Shown here: positions 32,138 to 42,761 of the stretch, one piece after another
How positions within the stretch are numbered: the stretch's first letter is position 1
Layout of the letters: each line of letters begins with the position of its first letter
Assembly (NCBI GenBank): GCA_017893485.1
Contig: JACEHZ010000199.1
Coordinates: 62,001 to 126,000 of the forward strand
Length of the DNA: 64,000 bases
Reading direction: 5' to 3'
Origin: Hemerocallis citrina
Taxonomy: Eukaryota > Streptophyta > Magnoliopsida > Asparagales > Asphodelaceae
Made by a program: the position numbers and the translations under genes
The notes under the pieces: generated by a model
Seen by the model: only the letters and a program-made list of their open reading frames with translations
Databases searched by the model: none
Told to the model about the DNA's origin: nothing

Positions 32138-32476
32138 TGTTGAATTCTAACTACGGAATAAACTCAACAACGACGACGAGAGACAAGAACTATAGAATCA
32201 AAATAAGAGAACAAAGAACAAGCAAAAACAACACACAAGAACACACAAGATTTTTATCGAGGTTCACCTAAACAATGGCTACTTCCCCGCGCAGAGGCAC
32301 TCCTGCGATTTCCACTACAAATATGAAGATTATCTTCTTCAACTCATTATCGTGTATTGGATCCACGAACTCTGCTGTAGCACTTGCTACTCTTGACCTG
32401 TAGCTCCCACTTCGACTCTCCTTCCCGACTATCTTCTTCAACTCATTATCGTGTATTGGATCCACAAACCCCAACA
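32138..32476 (-). repeat. Copia-3 3' LTR, 339 bp
   Basis: On the minus strand starts TGTTGGGGTTTG after a purine tract and ends GAATTCAACA. It holds a duplicated segment (GTGGATCCAATACACGATAA at two places about 100 bp apart), read in the 77-aa frame as two copies of VDPIHDNELKKI; this is LTR, not a gene. Confidence 0.75.
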
Positions 32477-32599
32477 ATCTCTCACTTGGAGACATATACA
32501 CGAAGTTTCTAACCTGTTCTTCATTCTTCCATTGGCCTAGTCTAGGCCTGTGCCTCTGCGAGTCTCCTCAACAATTAACCTGGAGACAATCCGATAGTG

Positions 32600-34065
32600 G
32601 TATAGCAAAACTGATGTTTCTTGCTATCGACCATCTTAGTGAGCATGTCCGCCGGATTCTTAGTGCCAAGAATCTTAGTTAGCTTCAATCATTTCTTCTC
32701 AACCGCCATTCTGACAAAATGATACCTCATTTGAATGTGCTGAGTCCTAGAGTGATATGCCGAGTTTTTCGCCAAGAAAACTGCATTTTGACTGTCACAC
32801 CATAGTTCACTTATGGGTTGCTTCCTGCCCAACTGTTTCATAAGCTCCGAAATTCACAACATGTCTTTCGTCGCTTCCATAAGTGCCATATACTCTGACT
32901 CCGTGGTTGACTGCACCTTTTGTAACTGTGAAGCCCAACTAACAGCTATTCCACCAACTGTAAAAACATATCTCGTAGTACTTCTGCAATCATCACGATT
33001 GCCCAAAAAATCTGCATCCACATAACCATGCATATGCAAAGAATCTCCCCCAAAACAAAGAAAGTGATCTGAAGTACCTGCTAGATATCTAAGAATCCAC
33101 CTTACTGCATCCCAATGCTGTTTACCTGGATTCTTCATGTAACGGTTGACAACTCCCACTACTTGTGCGATGTGTGGTCTTACAGATACCATCGCATACA
33201 TCAAACTCCCAACAGCTGAGGCATAAGGAATAGCAGTCATTTCCTCCATCTCCGCCTCCGGTTTAGGACACAAGTCCATTGATAACTTGAAGTGAGCAGC
33301 CAAGTGACAAGTGACTGGCCTCGCGCCATCCATATTGAATCTCTTCAACACCTTCTTCACATAGTCCGCTTGTGATAACCAAAGCTTCTTGCTACTTCTG
33401 TCTCTACTGATCTTCATGCCGAGGATTTGCTTCACTTCAACCAAGTCCTTCATTGAAAACTCCGAAGCTAGCAACTTTTTCACTTCCTTGATCTTCTCCA
33501 TACATGAACCTGCTAACAGCATGTCGTCTACATACAACGCCAAGGTAACTGTATCATTGTCCTTATATCTACGAACATACACACAATGATTCGTTTTACA
33601 TCTATCAAAACCTTTTTCTCTTATGAAGCAATCAAACTTCAAGTACCATTGCCTCGGTGCTTGTTTGAGCCCATAAAGACTCTTCTTTAATCGACACACC
33701 CTGTCTTTCTTTCCTTTAGCTTCAAAACCTGTGAGTTGTTTCATATAGAGCTCTTCTTTGACATCACCATAGAGAAATGCTGTCTTCACATCCAACTGCT
33801 CTAAGTGCAAGTCTTCAAATGCCATACCACTGAGCAGAACCCTAATAGAAGCCATCTTCACAACCGGTGCAAAGATCTCACTATAATCGACACCTTCTCT
33901 TTGAGAGAATCCTTTCACAACAAGCTTGACCTTGTAATTCTTACTGCCATCTGCCTCATCTTTTACTCTAAAAACCCATTTGTTTATAAGAGCGCGCTTC
34001 CCTGCGGGTAACTTGGTCAACTCCCAAGTTTGGTTCTGTTCCAAAGAGTTCATCTCGTTCCTCAT
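32600..34065 (-). pseudogene. Copia-3 reverse transcriptase and RNase H
   Basis: A 403-aa open frame from 34065 contains the whole RT: INKWVFRVKDEADGSK, QLDVKTAFLYGDVKEELYMK, KSLYGLKQAPRQWY, LALYVDDMLLAGS (catalytic YVDD, about 33520) and the thumb. RNase H begins (GYVDADFLGN, QSTTESEYMAL) and the frame stops at 32854 after ATKDML; the remainder reads in pieces to about 32600. RT copies the element RNA into cDNA. The RT domain itself looks intact. Confidence 0.9.
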
Positions 34066-34074
34066 GGCTGACTC

Positions 34075-35330
34075 TCACTGAATTCGAGCCTCATCCCTCA
34101 AAGCCTCCTCATGAGTCTCTGGATCCCCCGAATCCGTGTACAGAACATGCTCGTGAACAACACTAGCTGATGGATCAAATATTCTGGTTGGCCTCCTCTC
34201 TCGTGTCGATCTTCTCAACGTGGGTACCGATTCACCGACCAGTTCAGGTTCCCCGAACTGTTTTGGCTGTACCTGTTCGTCTTGGATAACCTGCTCATTC
34301 CCAATAGGCTCACCATGAGCCTCCTGTGCTGCCTGTGGTACCTGTACCTGCTGCTGCACTGTAGGGCTCCCACCACTAGGGCCGCCTTCAGAATCTGAAT
34401 CTAAGTCTGAGTCTGAACTCCAATCTGACTCTGAACTGGTTGTGCTGTCTTGACCTGTGTGCCTGTTCTTATATAGAACATCTTCATTGAACACTACATT
34501 CCTGCTGCGAATGACTTTGTTATCCACAAAATCCCAAAGCCTGTAACCATACGCATCGCCACCGTAGCCAATGAAGACACACCTTCTGGACTTATAGTCC
34601 AACTTCTTTTTTTCTTCCCTGCCAATTAGTGCATATGCCATACAACCATAAACTTTCAAATGCAAATAATTAACAGTTTTACCTGACCATAGTTCTTCTG
34701 CAATGGCCCCATCAAGGGCACTAGACGGGCAACGATTAATTAAGTACACTGTTGTATCAACTGTAGCGGCCCAAAGATGGACCGGAAGATCCGCATGAAG
34801 TCTCATGCATCTCGCCCTTTCGAGTATCATGCGGTTCATCCTTTCTGTTACACCATTCTCCTGTGGAGTCTTAGGAACTGTCTTGATTCTGATACCTTCC
34901 TTTGCTAGATAGTTAACAAACTCTTTGCTTGTGTACTCACCTTCGTTGTCTGACTTGATTGCTTTCACCTTGCAACCCGTCTCATTCTTAACCTTGACCT
35001 TCCAAGCTCTGAATGCCTAAAATACTTTTGATTTTTCACTAATTGCATAAACTCAAATCTTTCTTGTAGCATCATCTATGAATGTGACAAAGTATCTCTT
35101 ACCACCATAAGAGAATTCCTGAGCTGGACCCCACACATTTGTATGTACCAACTCTAGCTTCGCAAGCTTCTTCTCACGTCCACCCAACTGAAAGCTAACT
35201 GACTTCTGTTTGTCCATCACGCAATTCTCACAAAAATCCATCTCATCCTTCTTCAGCCCCGGCAGAAGATCCCTAGAACAAAGCTGCTTGACACTCTTTT
35301 CACTAAGGTGCCCTAACCTGACATGTCATA
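34075..35330 (-). pseudogene. Copia-3 integrase
   Basis: The GAG-pre-integrase and zinc region are at 35330-35053 (MDFCENCVMDKQKSVSF, HTNVWGPAQEFSYGGK, FIDDATRK), then stop codons around 35000-35050, then a 297-aa frame from 34968: AIKSDNEGEYTSKEF, TPQENGVTERMNR with the catalytic Glu, and the copia C-terminal module (VYGCMAYALIG, RRCVFIGYGGDAYGYRLWD). A Ser/Asp/Gln-rich linker leads toward RT. One frame break separates the two catalytic Asp residues, so the protein is not made whole. Confidence 0.88.
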
Positions 35331-36519
35331 AAATTGAAGGGGAACTACCTACTGATGCTGTAGCAATGATATCATCTGAATCACCTCCTCTGAGTGAGTA
35401 CAACGTGTCACCATGCTTTCCTTTTGCCACCAACCTGGCACCTGTAGTCACCTTCCATTCTCCATGCCCAAAAGTTGTCGTGAATCCTTCTTTGTCTTGT
35501 TTGCTAGTCGAGATCAAGTTTTTCTTCAAGCTCGGAATATGTCTTGTATCATACAAGTCCAATTGCCCACCATTGCGAGCCTTCACTCTCACAGTGCCTC
35601 TACTCACAACTGGACATATCTGCCCATTACCAACTGAAACTGCACCAAAATCACCTGTCCTATAATCCTCAAAACCATCCCTCATGGGAGTACAATGATA
35701 AGAAGCACCTGAGTCTATACACCAATCAGCTTGCAAAATATTAAATCCAGCAGATAAACACAATTCATCTAGATGGGGTTCAATACTTACCACATTGGCT
35801 ACCTGAGATCCTTCTTGCGCTTTCTTATACTCCTCGCATTGGTCTCTTCTGTGTCCTGGCTTCTTGTAGTACCAACACTCACCTTTGCGATGTCCTATTT
35901 TTGACTTGGAACTGTGATTCCTGCTTTGCGACCTCTCCCTGTTGTTACTTCTTCCATGGTTACCAACTGACAGCGCGGTATTGCTAGGATATGACACCAA
36001 AGTCTCTCCATGTCTTTTCCACCTTGCATCCTCATTCATGATGCTGCTTATAACATCCTTTGCGGTTGTCGTATCAGTCATGGTGCTAGTAATAGTCTGC
36101 TCTAGTGTGTCGTAACTGTCGAAAAGACTAGATAGCAACAACAACGATTGTGTTCTCTCCTCAAACTTTAAACCCGACGATTCTATCTGATTGTAAACCA
36201 TACAGAAATTGTTGATGTGCTCAGCAACCGAATCCCTTTCTGACAACTTCAAGTTAACCAACTTCTTTAGATATAAGATCTGGTTCGCTGCATTCGGCTT
36301 CTCAAACATATCTGTCAATATCTCCATTGCCTCCTTTGCGGTTCTTGCTTTCTCAATATGAAATAGCACCTTCCTGATCAGTGACAACTGAATCTGTCCA
36401 AGCACTTTCTGATCTAATCTATTCCAGCCCGCCAAGGTAACTGGATCGACCTTCGCCCCTTCGGGCTTTACACCAAACAACGGATCTTCAAGATCCTTCT
36501 GTCGGAGATACGCAATCAT
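35326..36519 (-). CDS. Copia-3 gag-protease frame, 5'-truncated
   Basis: 397 codons are open from the Met at 36519. UBN2-type gag (residues 1-170: IAYLRQKDLEDPLFGVKPEG), a basic linker, a zinc knuckle at about 215-230 in which the second Cys is Tyr (CWYYKKPGHRRDQC), and protease at about 265-370 with WCIDSGASYHC (DSG active site). The real start lay further upstream: DFTMW codons occur at 36560-36535 in two copies of an 18-bp tandem duplication with a stop before the Met. Truncation, stop and Cys loss make it non-functional. Confidence 0.8.
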   Translation of the reverse strand: MIAYLRQKDLEDPLFGVKPEGAKVDPVTLAGWNRLDQKVLGQIQLSLIRKVLFHIEKARTAKEAMEILTDMFEKPNAANQILYLKKLVNLKLSERDSVAEHINNFCMVYNQIESSGLKFEERTQSLLLLSSLFDSYDTLEQTITSTMTDTTTAKDVISSIMNEDARWKRHGETLVSYPSNTALSVGNHGRSNNRERSQSRNHSSKSKIGHRKGECWYYKKPGHRRDQCEEYKKAQEGSQVANVVSIEPHLDELCLSAGFNILQADWCIDSGASYHCTPMRDGFEDYRTGDFGAVSVGNGQICPVVSRGTVRVKARNGGQLDLYDTRHIPSLKKNLISTSKQDKEGFTTTFGHGEWKVTTGARLVAKGKHGDTLYSLRGGDSDDIIATASVGSSPSIL

Positions 36520-36570
36520 TTAGATCTTCCACATTGTGAAATCCATTCCACATTGTGAAATCCGTCCACA

Positions 36571-38087
36571 TTTCTGGAATTTCTCTCTGGTAAGTCGACT
36601 TATGACTTCTATAAGAACTTATAACACTCTGGTAAGTCGACTTATGACTTCTATAAGTCAACTTATAACACTCTAGTAAGTCGACTTATGACTTTTATAA
36701 GTCAACTTATAACACTTAGCTTATTTTCTTAAAATCATGAAACATTCTTTCTGGACAGTCGACTTATGCTTACTATAGTCGATTGGTACTAATGTATTTT
36801 TATCTTTATGAAGGTTCTTCCAAATGGTTTATTCTCAAGAGATTTTGATCTATAACTACTTATGCCTTATCTTCTATTGAACTTATGTTTTCAAGATGTT
36901 AAGTTGAGCAGTTTATGAAGTAAGATTGGTTGAGATATTTGAGTTTGAGTCTCTAGAGGGTGTGTGTGACCCTAGTATACCGGCGGTCGAGTTCATTATG
37001 TTTGGGCCTGTCGAGGCCTTTTAGTTGTTCAGTTGTTGAGTTAAGTCCGGTAGGGTACACCAACTCTAGGAGATTCGTTAAGTAATTAAATAACCCAAAA
37101 ATGATAAGGACAGGCACTAGTGGTGATATGATGAACGGGAAGATGGGTTATGAACCTTAGTATGGATTTCGGTGTGAGATAATCCCCGGAATTATCCAGG
37201 TGTGAGTGAAATAGTCTTCGGAATTACCTGTGGTGTGGGATTGATCTCCAGAATTATCAGGGTCGAGGCGACGCACATGTGGTATTCGTATGATGAGGTC
37301 ATTGCTTACGGTGTGAGATAATCCCCGGAATTATCCAGGTGTGAGTGAAATAGTCTCCGGAATTACCTGTGGTGTGGGATTTATCTCCGAAATTATCGGG
37401 GCATGGCTAATACTCACAGTTTATCTTTATCTCGTAGTAGTCATCGTGTTAGGATTAGTTGCATAGCGGGGATTGAACCCTATAATATGGAGACGTTAAG
37501 GGCTTGCACCGAACCTATGTAGAGTGGGATGCATAGACTTCGACAAATACGCATTAGAGAGTCCGCATATAGAATTTGTGTTTTCTTGACTTGGTTTTAT
37601 GCATGTGGTTTCCTGTTTTCTACACTTGACACATAGTTTAGTTTCACTTGTTGTTTACATGTTTCCTTGCTACGTCATATTTCATGTATTCTTGTTTATT
37701 ACATGTTGTTTAAGAATCCATGCTTAATGTTCATTTATGTTGTTTGTTTTCTTTATGTCACTCACACCTTTATGGCTGATCCCTTTAGTTTTGGGGGTTA
37801 GGGTTATCTCTAGCCTCATATTTACAGGTTGTTGCTTAGAGCTCGGATTTGGATACTTGAGTTCAATTTATATAGTGACTCATGTAATTGTAAAGTGTTG
37901 GGAAGAGAAGAGTTTGTAATTTTGTGATTTGAGATGTATTATATTCCGCTGTGCTATGTAAAAGATTGTTGTAATAAAAGTCGAAAATTTTATTGGTGTT
38001 GGTTATGTTTAATGTTACATTGAAGTTGATGCTGGGATTGTGCCACGTATTTTCTAAGATATGATATTAGAAATTCGGGGCGCTACA
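36571..38087 (+). repeat. Gypsy 5' LTR, 3' half
   Basis: Matches 44441-45644 and continues to GGGGCGCTACA at 38087. It contains GTAAGTCGACTTAT palindromes (36590-36710) and two copies of a 140-bp block built on TGTGAGATAATCCCCGGAAT (about 37170 and 37315). Confidence 0.85.
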
Positions 38088-38092
38088 GAGAT

Positions 38093-38104
38093 TGGTATCA
38101 GAGC
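38093..38104 (+). other. Gypsy primer binding site
   Basis: TGGTATCAGAGC, an exact initiator tRNA-Met primer site, 5 nt after the LTR end. Confidence 0.92.
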
Positions 38105-38322
38105 ATGCTTCAATAGTAATAATAAACATGGCATAAAAATAACCTAGGTGTGGACACTAGAGTGTGAGTACCTAGGTGTGGACATTAAAGAGTGAGTATC
38201 ACATAGAACTGAAACATGATGTTTTACCTTTGGGATACAATTAAGGTTTTGCCAAAGGATATTGATGTGAGTTTGAATTGTGTGTGGTGCTCTAACTTTT
38301 CCCTCATTTTGCAGTATTCAGG

Positions 38323-39400
38323 ATGGTTGCACCCAGGCCCAGGAATGGTGGTAACAATGATGATGGATCTGGGAGTTCTCGAGGAACTGGAATTGATCTT
38401 GAGGCCGAATTTGCCAAGGTGTATCAGACTCTGAATGCGCTAATGGCATTTAATTTGGTGCAGAATCAGAATCAGAACCAGCACCAGAATCATGGAGCTG
38501 GGCAGGGATTGGTTAACGCCGACCCTATCAAGCAGATCGGGTCCTTCAAGAGGATGAGGCCGCCAGTTTTCGAGGGGCAATCTGATCTAAACGTAGCTGA
38601 CGATTGGATTAGGAGGATGGAGACAATCTTCGAGGTATCGGAGACTCCGGTAACCAATAAGGTGAAGTTGGCTACTATGCAACTGGAAAAGGGCGCTAGT
38701 GTCTGGTGGGAATCGCTGAAAAGGACTTTGGGAGACCAGTCGATGACTTGGGAAGCTTTTCTGGAGGAATTCAGGGATCGCTTTTTTTTCCTAGATATTC
38801 AGGAGAAGAAGGCGATAGAATTCTTGAATCTTCAGCAGGGCAGTATGACCGTGCGAGAGTATGAGACCAAGTTCGCTCAGCTTTCGAGGTATGCACCAGA
38901 GTTGATCGTTGACGAGGCGAAGAAGGTCAAGAAGTTTGAGCAGGTCTTGAGGCCAAACTTGCGGTCGAGAATGATTCCGTTGGGCATAAGGAGGTTCGAC
39001 AAGCTGGTCAGGAGAGCAGCTATGACTGAGGAAGACATGGACCAGTTCCAGAAAAGGCAAGATACATGGAACAGGAATAAGAGGCCAGCATCAGGTCAGA
39101 GTGGGAAGGGATTCCCAGCGAAGCGAGTCAAGTTCAGTGATCCAGTGCAGAAGGCACCTGCAACTCAGGAAGTGACTTGTTATTATGCAAGGAGGCAGGT
39201 CATTATAGGTCAGCGTGTCCTAAGTTGGCGAAGTAGACTTGTTTCCAATGTGGGCAGGCAGGACATTCTAAGCCTCATTGTCCACAATTGAGGAAGGATG
39301 GTTCAGGTGGAAGCAAATTCCAGAGGCAAGAGCGAGTATTTGTATTAACCGAGGAGGACGCGGGTAACTCGGAAGATGTAATACAGGATATGCAAGAGTT
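38323..39400 (+). pseudogene. Gypsy gag
   Basis: Starts MVAPRPRNGGNN. The retrotransposon gag domain is at residues 70-210 (PPVFEGQSDLNVADDWIRRM, VWWESLKR, EFRDRFF). The frame shifts near 39185, just inside the nucleocapsid: in the neighbouring frame two zinc knuckles read CKEAGHYRSAC and CFQCGQAGHSKPHC, with a stop between them. Gag packages the RNA. A Gln/Asn/His run lies near residues 46-58. Confidence 0.88.
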
Positions 39401-39500
39401 TTGATTTTATTTTAATCAATGTAATAAGTAAAGAGGTATGCAAGAGTTTTGATTTTATTTTATTTTAATCAGAAAGAGGTATGCAAGAGTTTTGATTCGT
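39390..39500 (+). repeat. AT-rich filler at the deleted protease
   Basis: TATGCAAGAGTTTTGATT occurs three times (39391, 39438, 39481) with TTTTATTTTA between. The protease core with its DSG motif, expected here between the zinc knuckles and the conserved WM...YDATIEC block (39520), is missing. Repeat-bearing filler is typical of end-joining repair. Confidence 0.75.
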
Positions 39501-42500
39501 GGGCATCATATGATTGGATGGCAATATATGATGCCACAATTGAATGCAAGCAGAAAGAGGTATTGGTGAAAGCACCAGGTGGACCCGCAGTGACTTTCCA
39601 AGGGAAGAAGAAGATTCCGAAGGTGGCTGCAATGGTATCCAAGATGGCAATTCTAGATGAAGTCAAGGGCATTCCGGTTGTCAGAGATTTTCTTAAGGTG
39701 TTCTTGGAAGATTTTCCAGGATTACCACCGCAGAGAGATGTGGAGTTTTGCATCAATGTTCAGCCAGGGAGTGCGCCGATTTCTAAGGCTCCGTATAGGA
39801 TGGCACCTGTAGAGCAGGATGAAGTGAAGAAGCAGATTGAGGAGCTGTTGAGCAAGGGGCTTATTAGGCCGAGTTCTTCTCCGTGGGGAGCGCCAGTGCT
39901 GTTAGTCAAGAAGAAGGATGGGTCAATGAGGATGTGCATTGACTACCGGGAGCTGAATAGGGTGACTATTCAGAACAAGTATCCACTGCCGCGGATTGAT
40001 GATTTGTTCGACAGGCTTCGGGGAGCAACTGTGTTTTCGAAGATTGATTTGAGATCGGGGTATCATCAGCTTCGAGTCAAGGAGGAAGATGTGAGTAAGA
40101 CAGCTTTCAGGACTCGTCATGGACTCCATGAGTTTTTGGTAATGCCATTTGGGTTGACGAATGCGCCAGCAGTGTTCATGGATATGATGAATCGGGTTTT
40201 GAGGCCATTTATTGACTCCTTCGTGGTGGTTTTCATCGACGATATTTTGGTGTATTCGAAGTCTGAGGAGGAGCATTCTATGCACTTGACAGCGATATTA
40301 CAGAAATTGCAGGAGCATAGCTTGTATGCCAAGTTGTCGAAGTGTGAGTTTTGGAAGTCGGAGGTAGCTTTCCTTGGTCATATCCTTTCTAAGGAGGGAG
40401 TAGCCACTGATCCTCAGAAAGTTGAAGCAGTTAAGGATTGGCCCAGGCCAACGTCTGTGAAGGAAGTCAGAAATTTCTTGGGTTTGGCTGGTTACTACAG
40501 GAGATTCATCTAGGGTTATTCTCAGATTGTAGTTCCTTTGACAGGTTTGACCCGGAAGAGTGTGGCATTTTCATGGACTGATAAGTGTGAGGAGAGTTTC
40601 CTTGAATTAAGGGAGAGGTTGACTATTGCACCTATCTTAGCTTTGCCACAAGCTGGGAAAGATTATGATATCTTCAGTGATGCGTCTCTCAGAGGTTTAG
40701 GTTGTGTCTTGATGCAAGAAGGCAAGGTTATTGCTTATGGTTCGAGGCAATTGCGTCCACATGAGAAGAATTATCCGACGCATGATTTGGAGCTAGCAGC
40801 TATTATCTTTTCCTTGAAGAAGTGGAGGCATTATGTCTATGGTGAGAAGGTCAATATGTACACTGGCCACAAGAGCCTGAAGTACATTTATCAACAAAGG
40901 ATCTAAATCTTCGGCAGAGAAGGTGGTTGGAAGTTTTGGAAGATATTCATCCTGAGATCTAGTATCATCCAGGCAAGGCAAATGTAGTGGCTGATAGACT
41001 TAGCAGGAAGATTAGTTTATCAAGTTTGATTACTAATCGAAGTGAGTTGGCAGCAGAGATTGATCAGGCAGGTATCGAGGTGGTGCTGCAGGGTTTAGAG
41101 GCGTCTTTGGCTCAGTTGAGGTTGCAACCTTCCTTGGGAGAGAGGATTGTAGAAGGTCAAAGATCAGATTCACAGATTCAGAAGATATTGCAACAGGTTT
41201 CAAAGGGCAAGCTATCAGAGTTTCGTGTCCAAGATGGAATTCTTTGGATGGGTGAGAGGTTGTGTGTTCCGGATAATGAAGATTTGAGATAGAGTATCTT
41301 GCAGGAAGCACACAGTACATTATTGTCAGTACATCCTGGAGGCACGAAGATGTACAGGGACATCAAACAGTATTTTTGGTGGTCTGGTATGAAAAGGGAT
41401 GTGGCAGATTTCGTGGCAAGGTGTCTGACTTGTCAGCAGATCAAAGCAGAAAATCAGAGACCTGGAGGTTTGTTACAACCGTTGCCTATTCCGGAGTGGA
41501 AATGGGAGAATATCAGTATGGATTTCATCACAGGTTTGCCAAGGAGTTCGAAGGGCAATGACTCGATTTGGGTTATTGTGGACTGTTTGACTAAGTCGGC
41601 TCACTTTCTAGCCATGAAGATTACTTGGTCGATGGAAAAATTGGCTGAGTTGTACATTGGTGAAATTGTGAGACTTCATGGAGTTCCTGTGTCGTGTTTC
41701 CGACAGAGATGCAAGGTTTACTTCAAGGTTTTGGAAGAGCCTACAAGCAGCTTTAGGCACCAGAACTGATTTCAGTACCGCTTTTCATCCGCAGACCGAT
41801 GGTCAGACCGAGAGGGTGAATCGAGTGCTGGAAGATATGTTGAGGGCTTGTGTTATGGATTTCGGTGGTAGTTGGGAGAGATACTTGGCATTGGTTGAGT
41901 TTGCTTATAACAACAGTTACCATGCGAGTATTGGGATGGCACCGTATGAAGCTTTGTACGGGCGGAGGTGCAGGACACCTGTTTGTTGGTACGAGGTTGG
42001 CGAGAGGCAGATGTATGGTCCTGAGATCGTACAGCAGACGTCAGAGCAGATTGAGCTGATTTGCAAAGAGATTGGTTGAGGCTCAGAGTCGGCAGAAGAG
42101 TTATGCTGATACTCGACGAAGAGACTTGGAGTTTGAGGTTGGGGATGCAGTTTTTCTCAAGGTGTCTCCGACCAAAGGAGTAATCAGGTTTGGTAAGGGA
42201 GGCAAGTTGGCGCCAAGGTATATTGGGCCATACAGGATCATAGAGCAGATTGGCAAGACAGCATATAGATTGAAGCTTCCAGAGGAATTGGCACAAGTAC
42301 ATGATGTATTCCATGTGTCATTGTTGAGGAAGTATATGCCAGATCAGAATCATCAGTTGGTAGAGATTCTTGAAGATCTACAGGTGAACTTGAGTTTTAA
42401 AGAACAGCCTGTTGAGATCGTTGACCGTAGGGAGAAAGTTCTTAGGAGCAAGGTGATACCTATGGTCAAGGTGCTCTGGAGGAATCAGCAGTTCGAGGAG

Positions 42501-42557
42501 GCTACCTGGGAGCCAGAAGATCGCATGCGGAAGGATTTTTCTGAGCTTTTTGAATGA
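39449..42557 (+). pseudogene. Gypsy pol: RT, RNase H, integrase, chromodomain-like end
   Basis: RT at 39760-40510 with [41 protein letters not shown] and [14 protein letters not shown] at 40513. RNase H at 40640-40905 ([19 protein letters not shown]) has YTGHKSL where YTDHKSL is expected, losing a catalytic Asp. Integrase: HHCC zinc finger (HPGGTKMYRD to CLTCQQ, 41330-41450), core Asp in MDFITGLP, a frameshift near 41690, then VSDRDARFTS and HPQTDGQTERVNR. The last frame (to 42557) has the GPY/F module and a chromodomain-like end (VKVLWRNQQFEEATWEPED) that in relatives targets heterochromatin. At least five lesions. Confidence 0.9.
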
Positions 42558-42748
42558 GTGTATTTTCTTTTATATGATTGTAATTCTTTTGAATGATTGT
42601 ACCATTGATTGAGTTATATTCCTTCTATTTTTGATAATGTTCTTATATGCAATTGTTTGAGCTATATTTCCATTTATGAGATATTGTTTTTCTTTGTTGG
42701 TATGTTGTTTGGACTCATTAGTAGTAGTTCTGAGGACAGAACTCTTCT

Positions 42749-42761
42749 AAGGAGGGAGTGA
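42749..42761 (+). other. Gypsy polypurine tract
   Basis: AAGGAGGGAGTGA immediately before the 3' LTR start TGTAGTACCCCG; it primes plus-strand synthesis. Confidence 0.85.

Larger units (their letters stand above)
32138..36570 (-). mobile_element. Copia-3: Ty1/copia element lacking its 5' LTR, minus strand
   Basis: Read right to left: gag-protease, integrase, RT, RNase H, a polypurine tract and the 3' LTR (32476 to 32138). At 36570 the gag start runs straight into the middle of a gypsy LTR, so primer site and 5' LTR are missing. Frames are long (403, 397 and 297 aa), making it the youngest Copia here by coding decay. Its gag is close to that of Copia-2. Confidence 0.85.

Noticed and set aside
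32268..32501. 77-aa frame with a duplicated VDPIHDNELKKI motif
   Set aside because: It lies in the Copia-3 LTR; the repeat is at DNA level and the frame is not kept elsewhere.
38323..42557. Endogenous pararetrovirus (caulimovirid) as an alternative to gypsy
   Set aside because: LTRs, polypurine tract, a gypsy-type integrase and a chromodomain-like end are present; no movement protein is seen.
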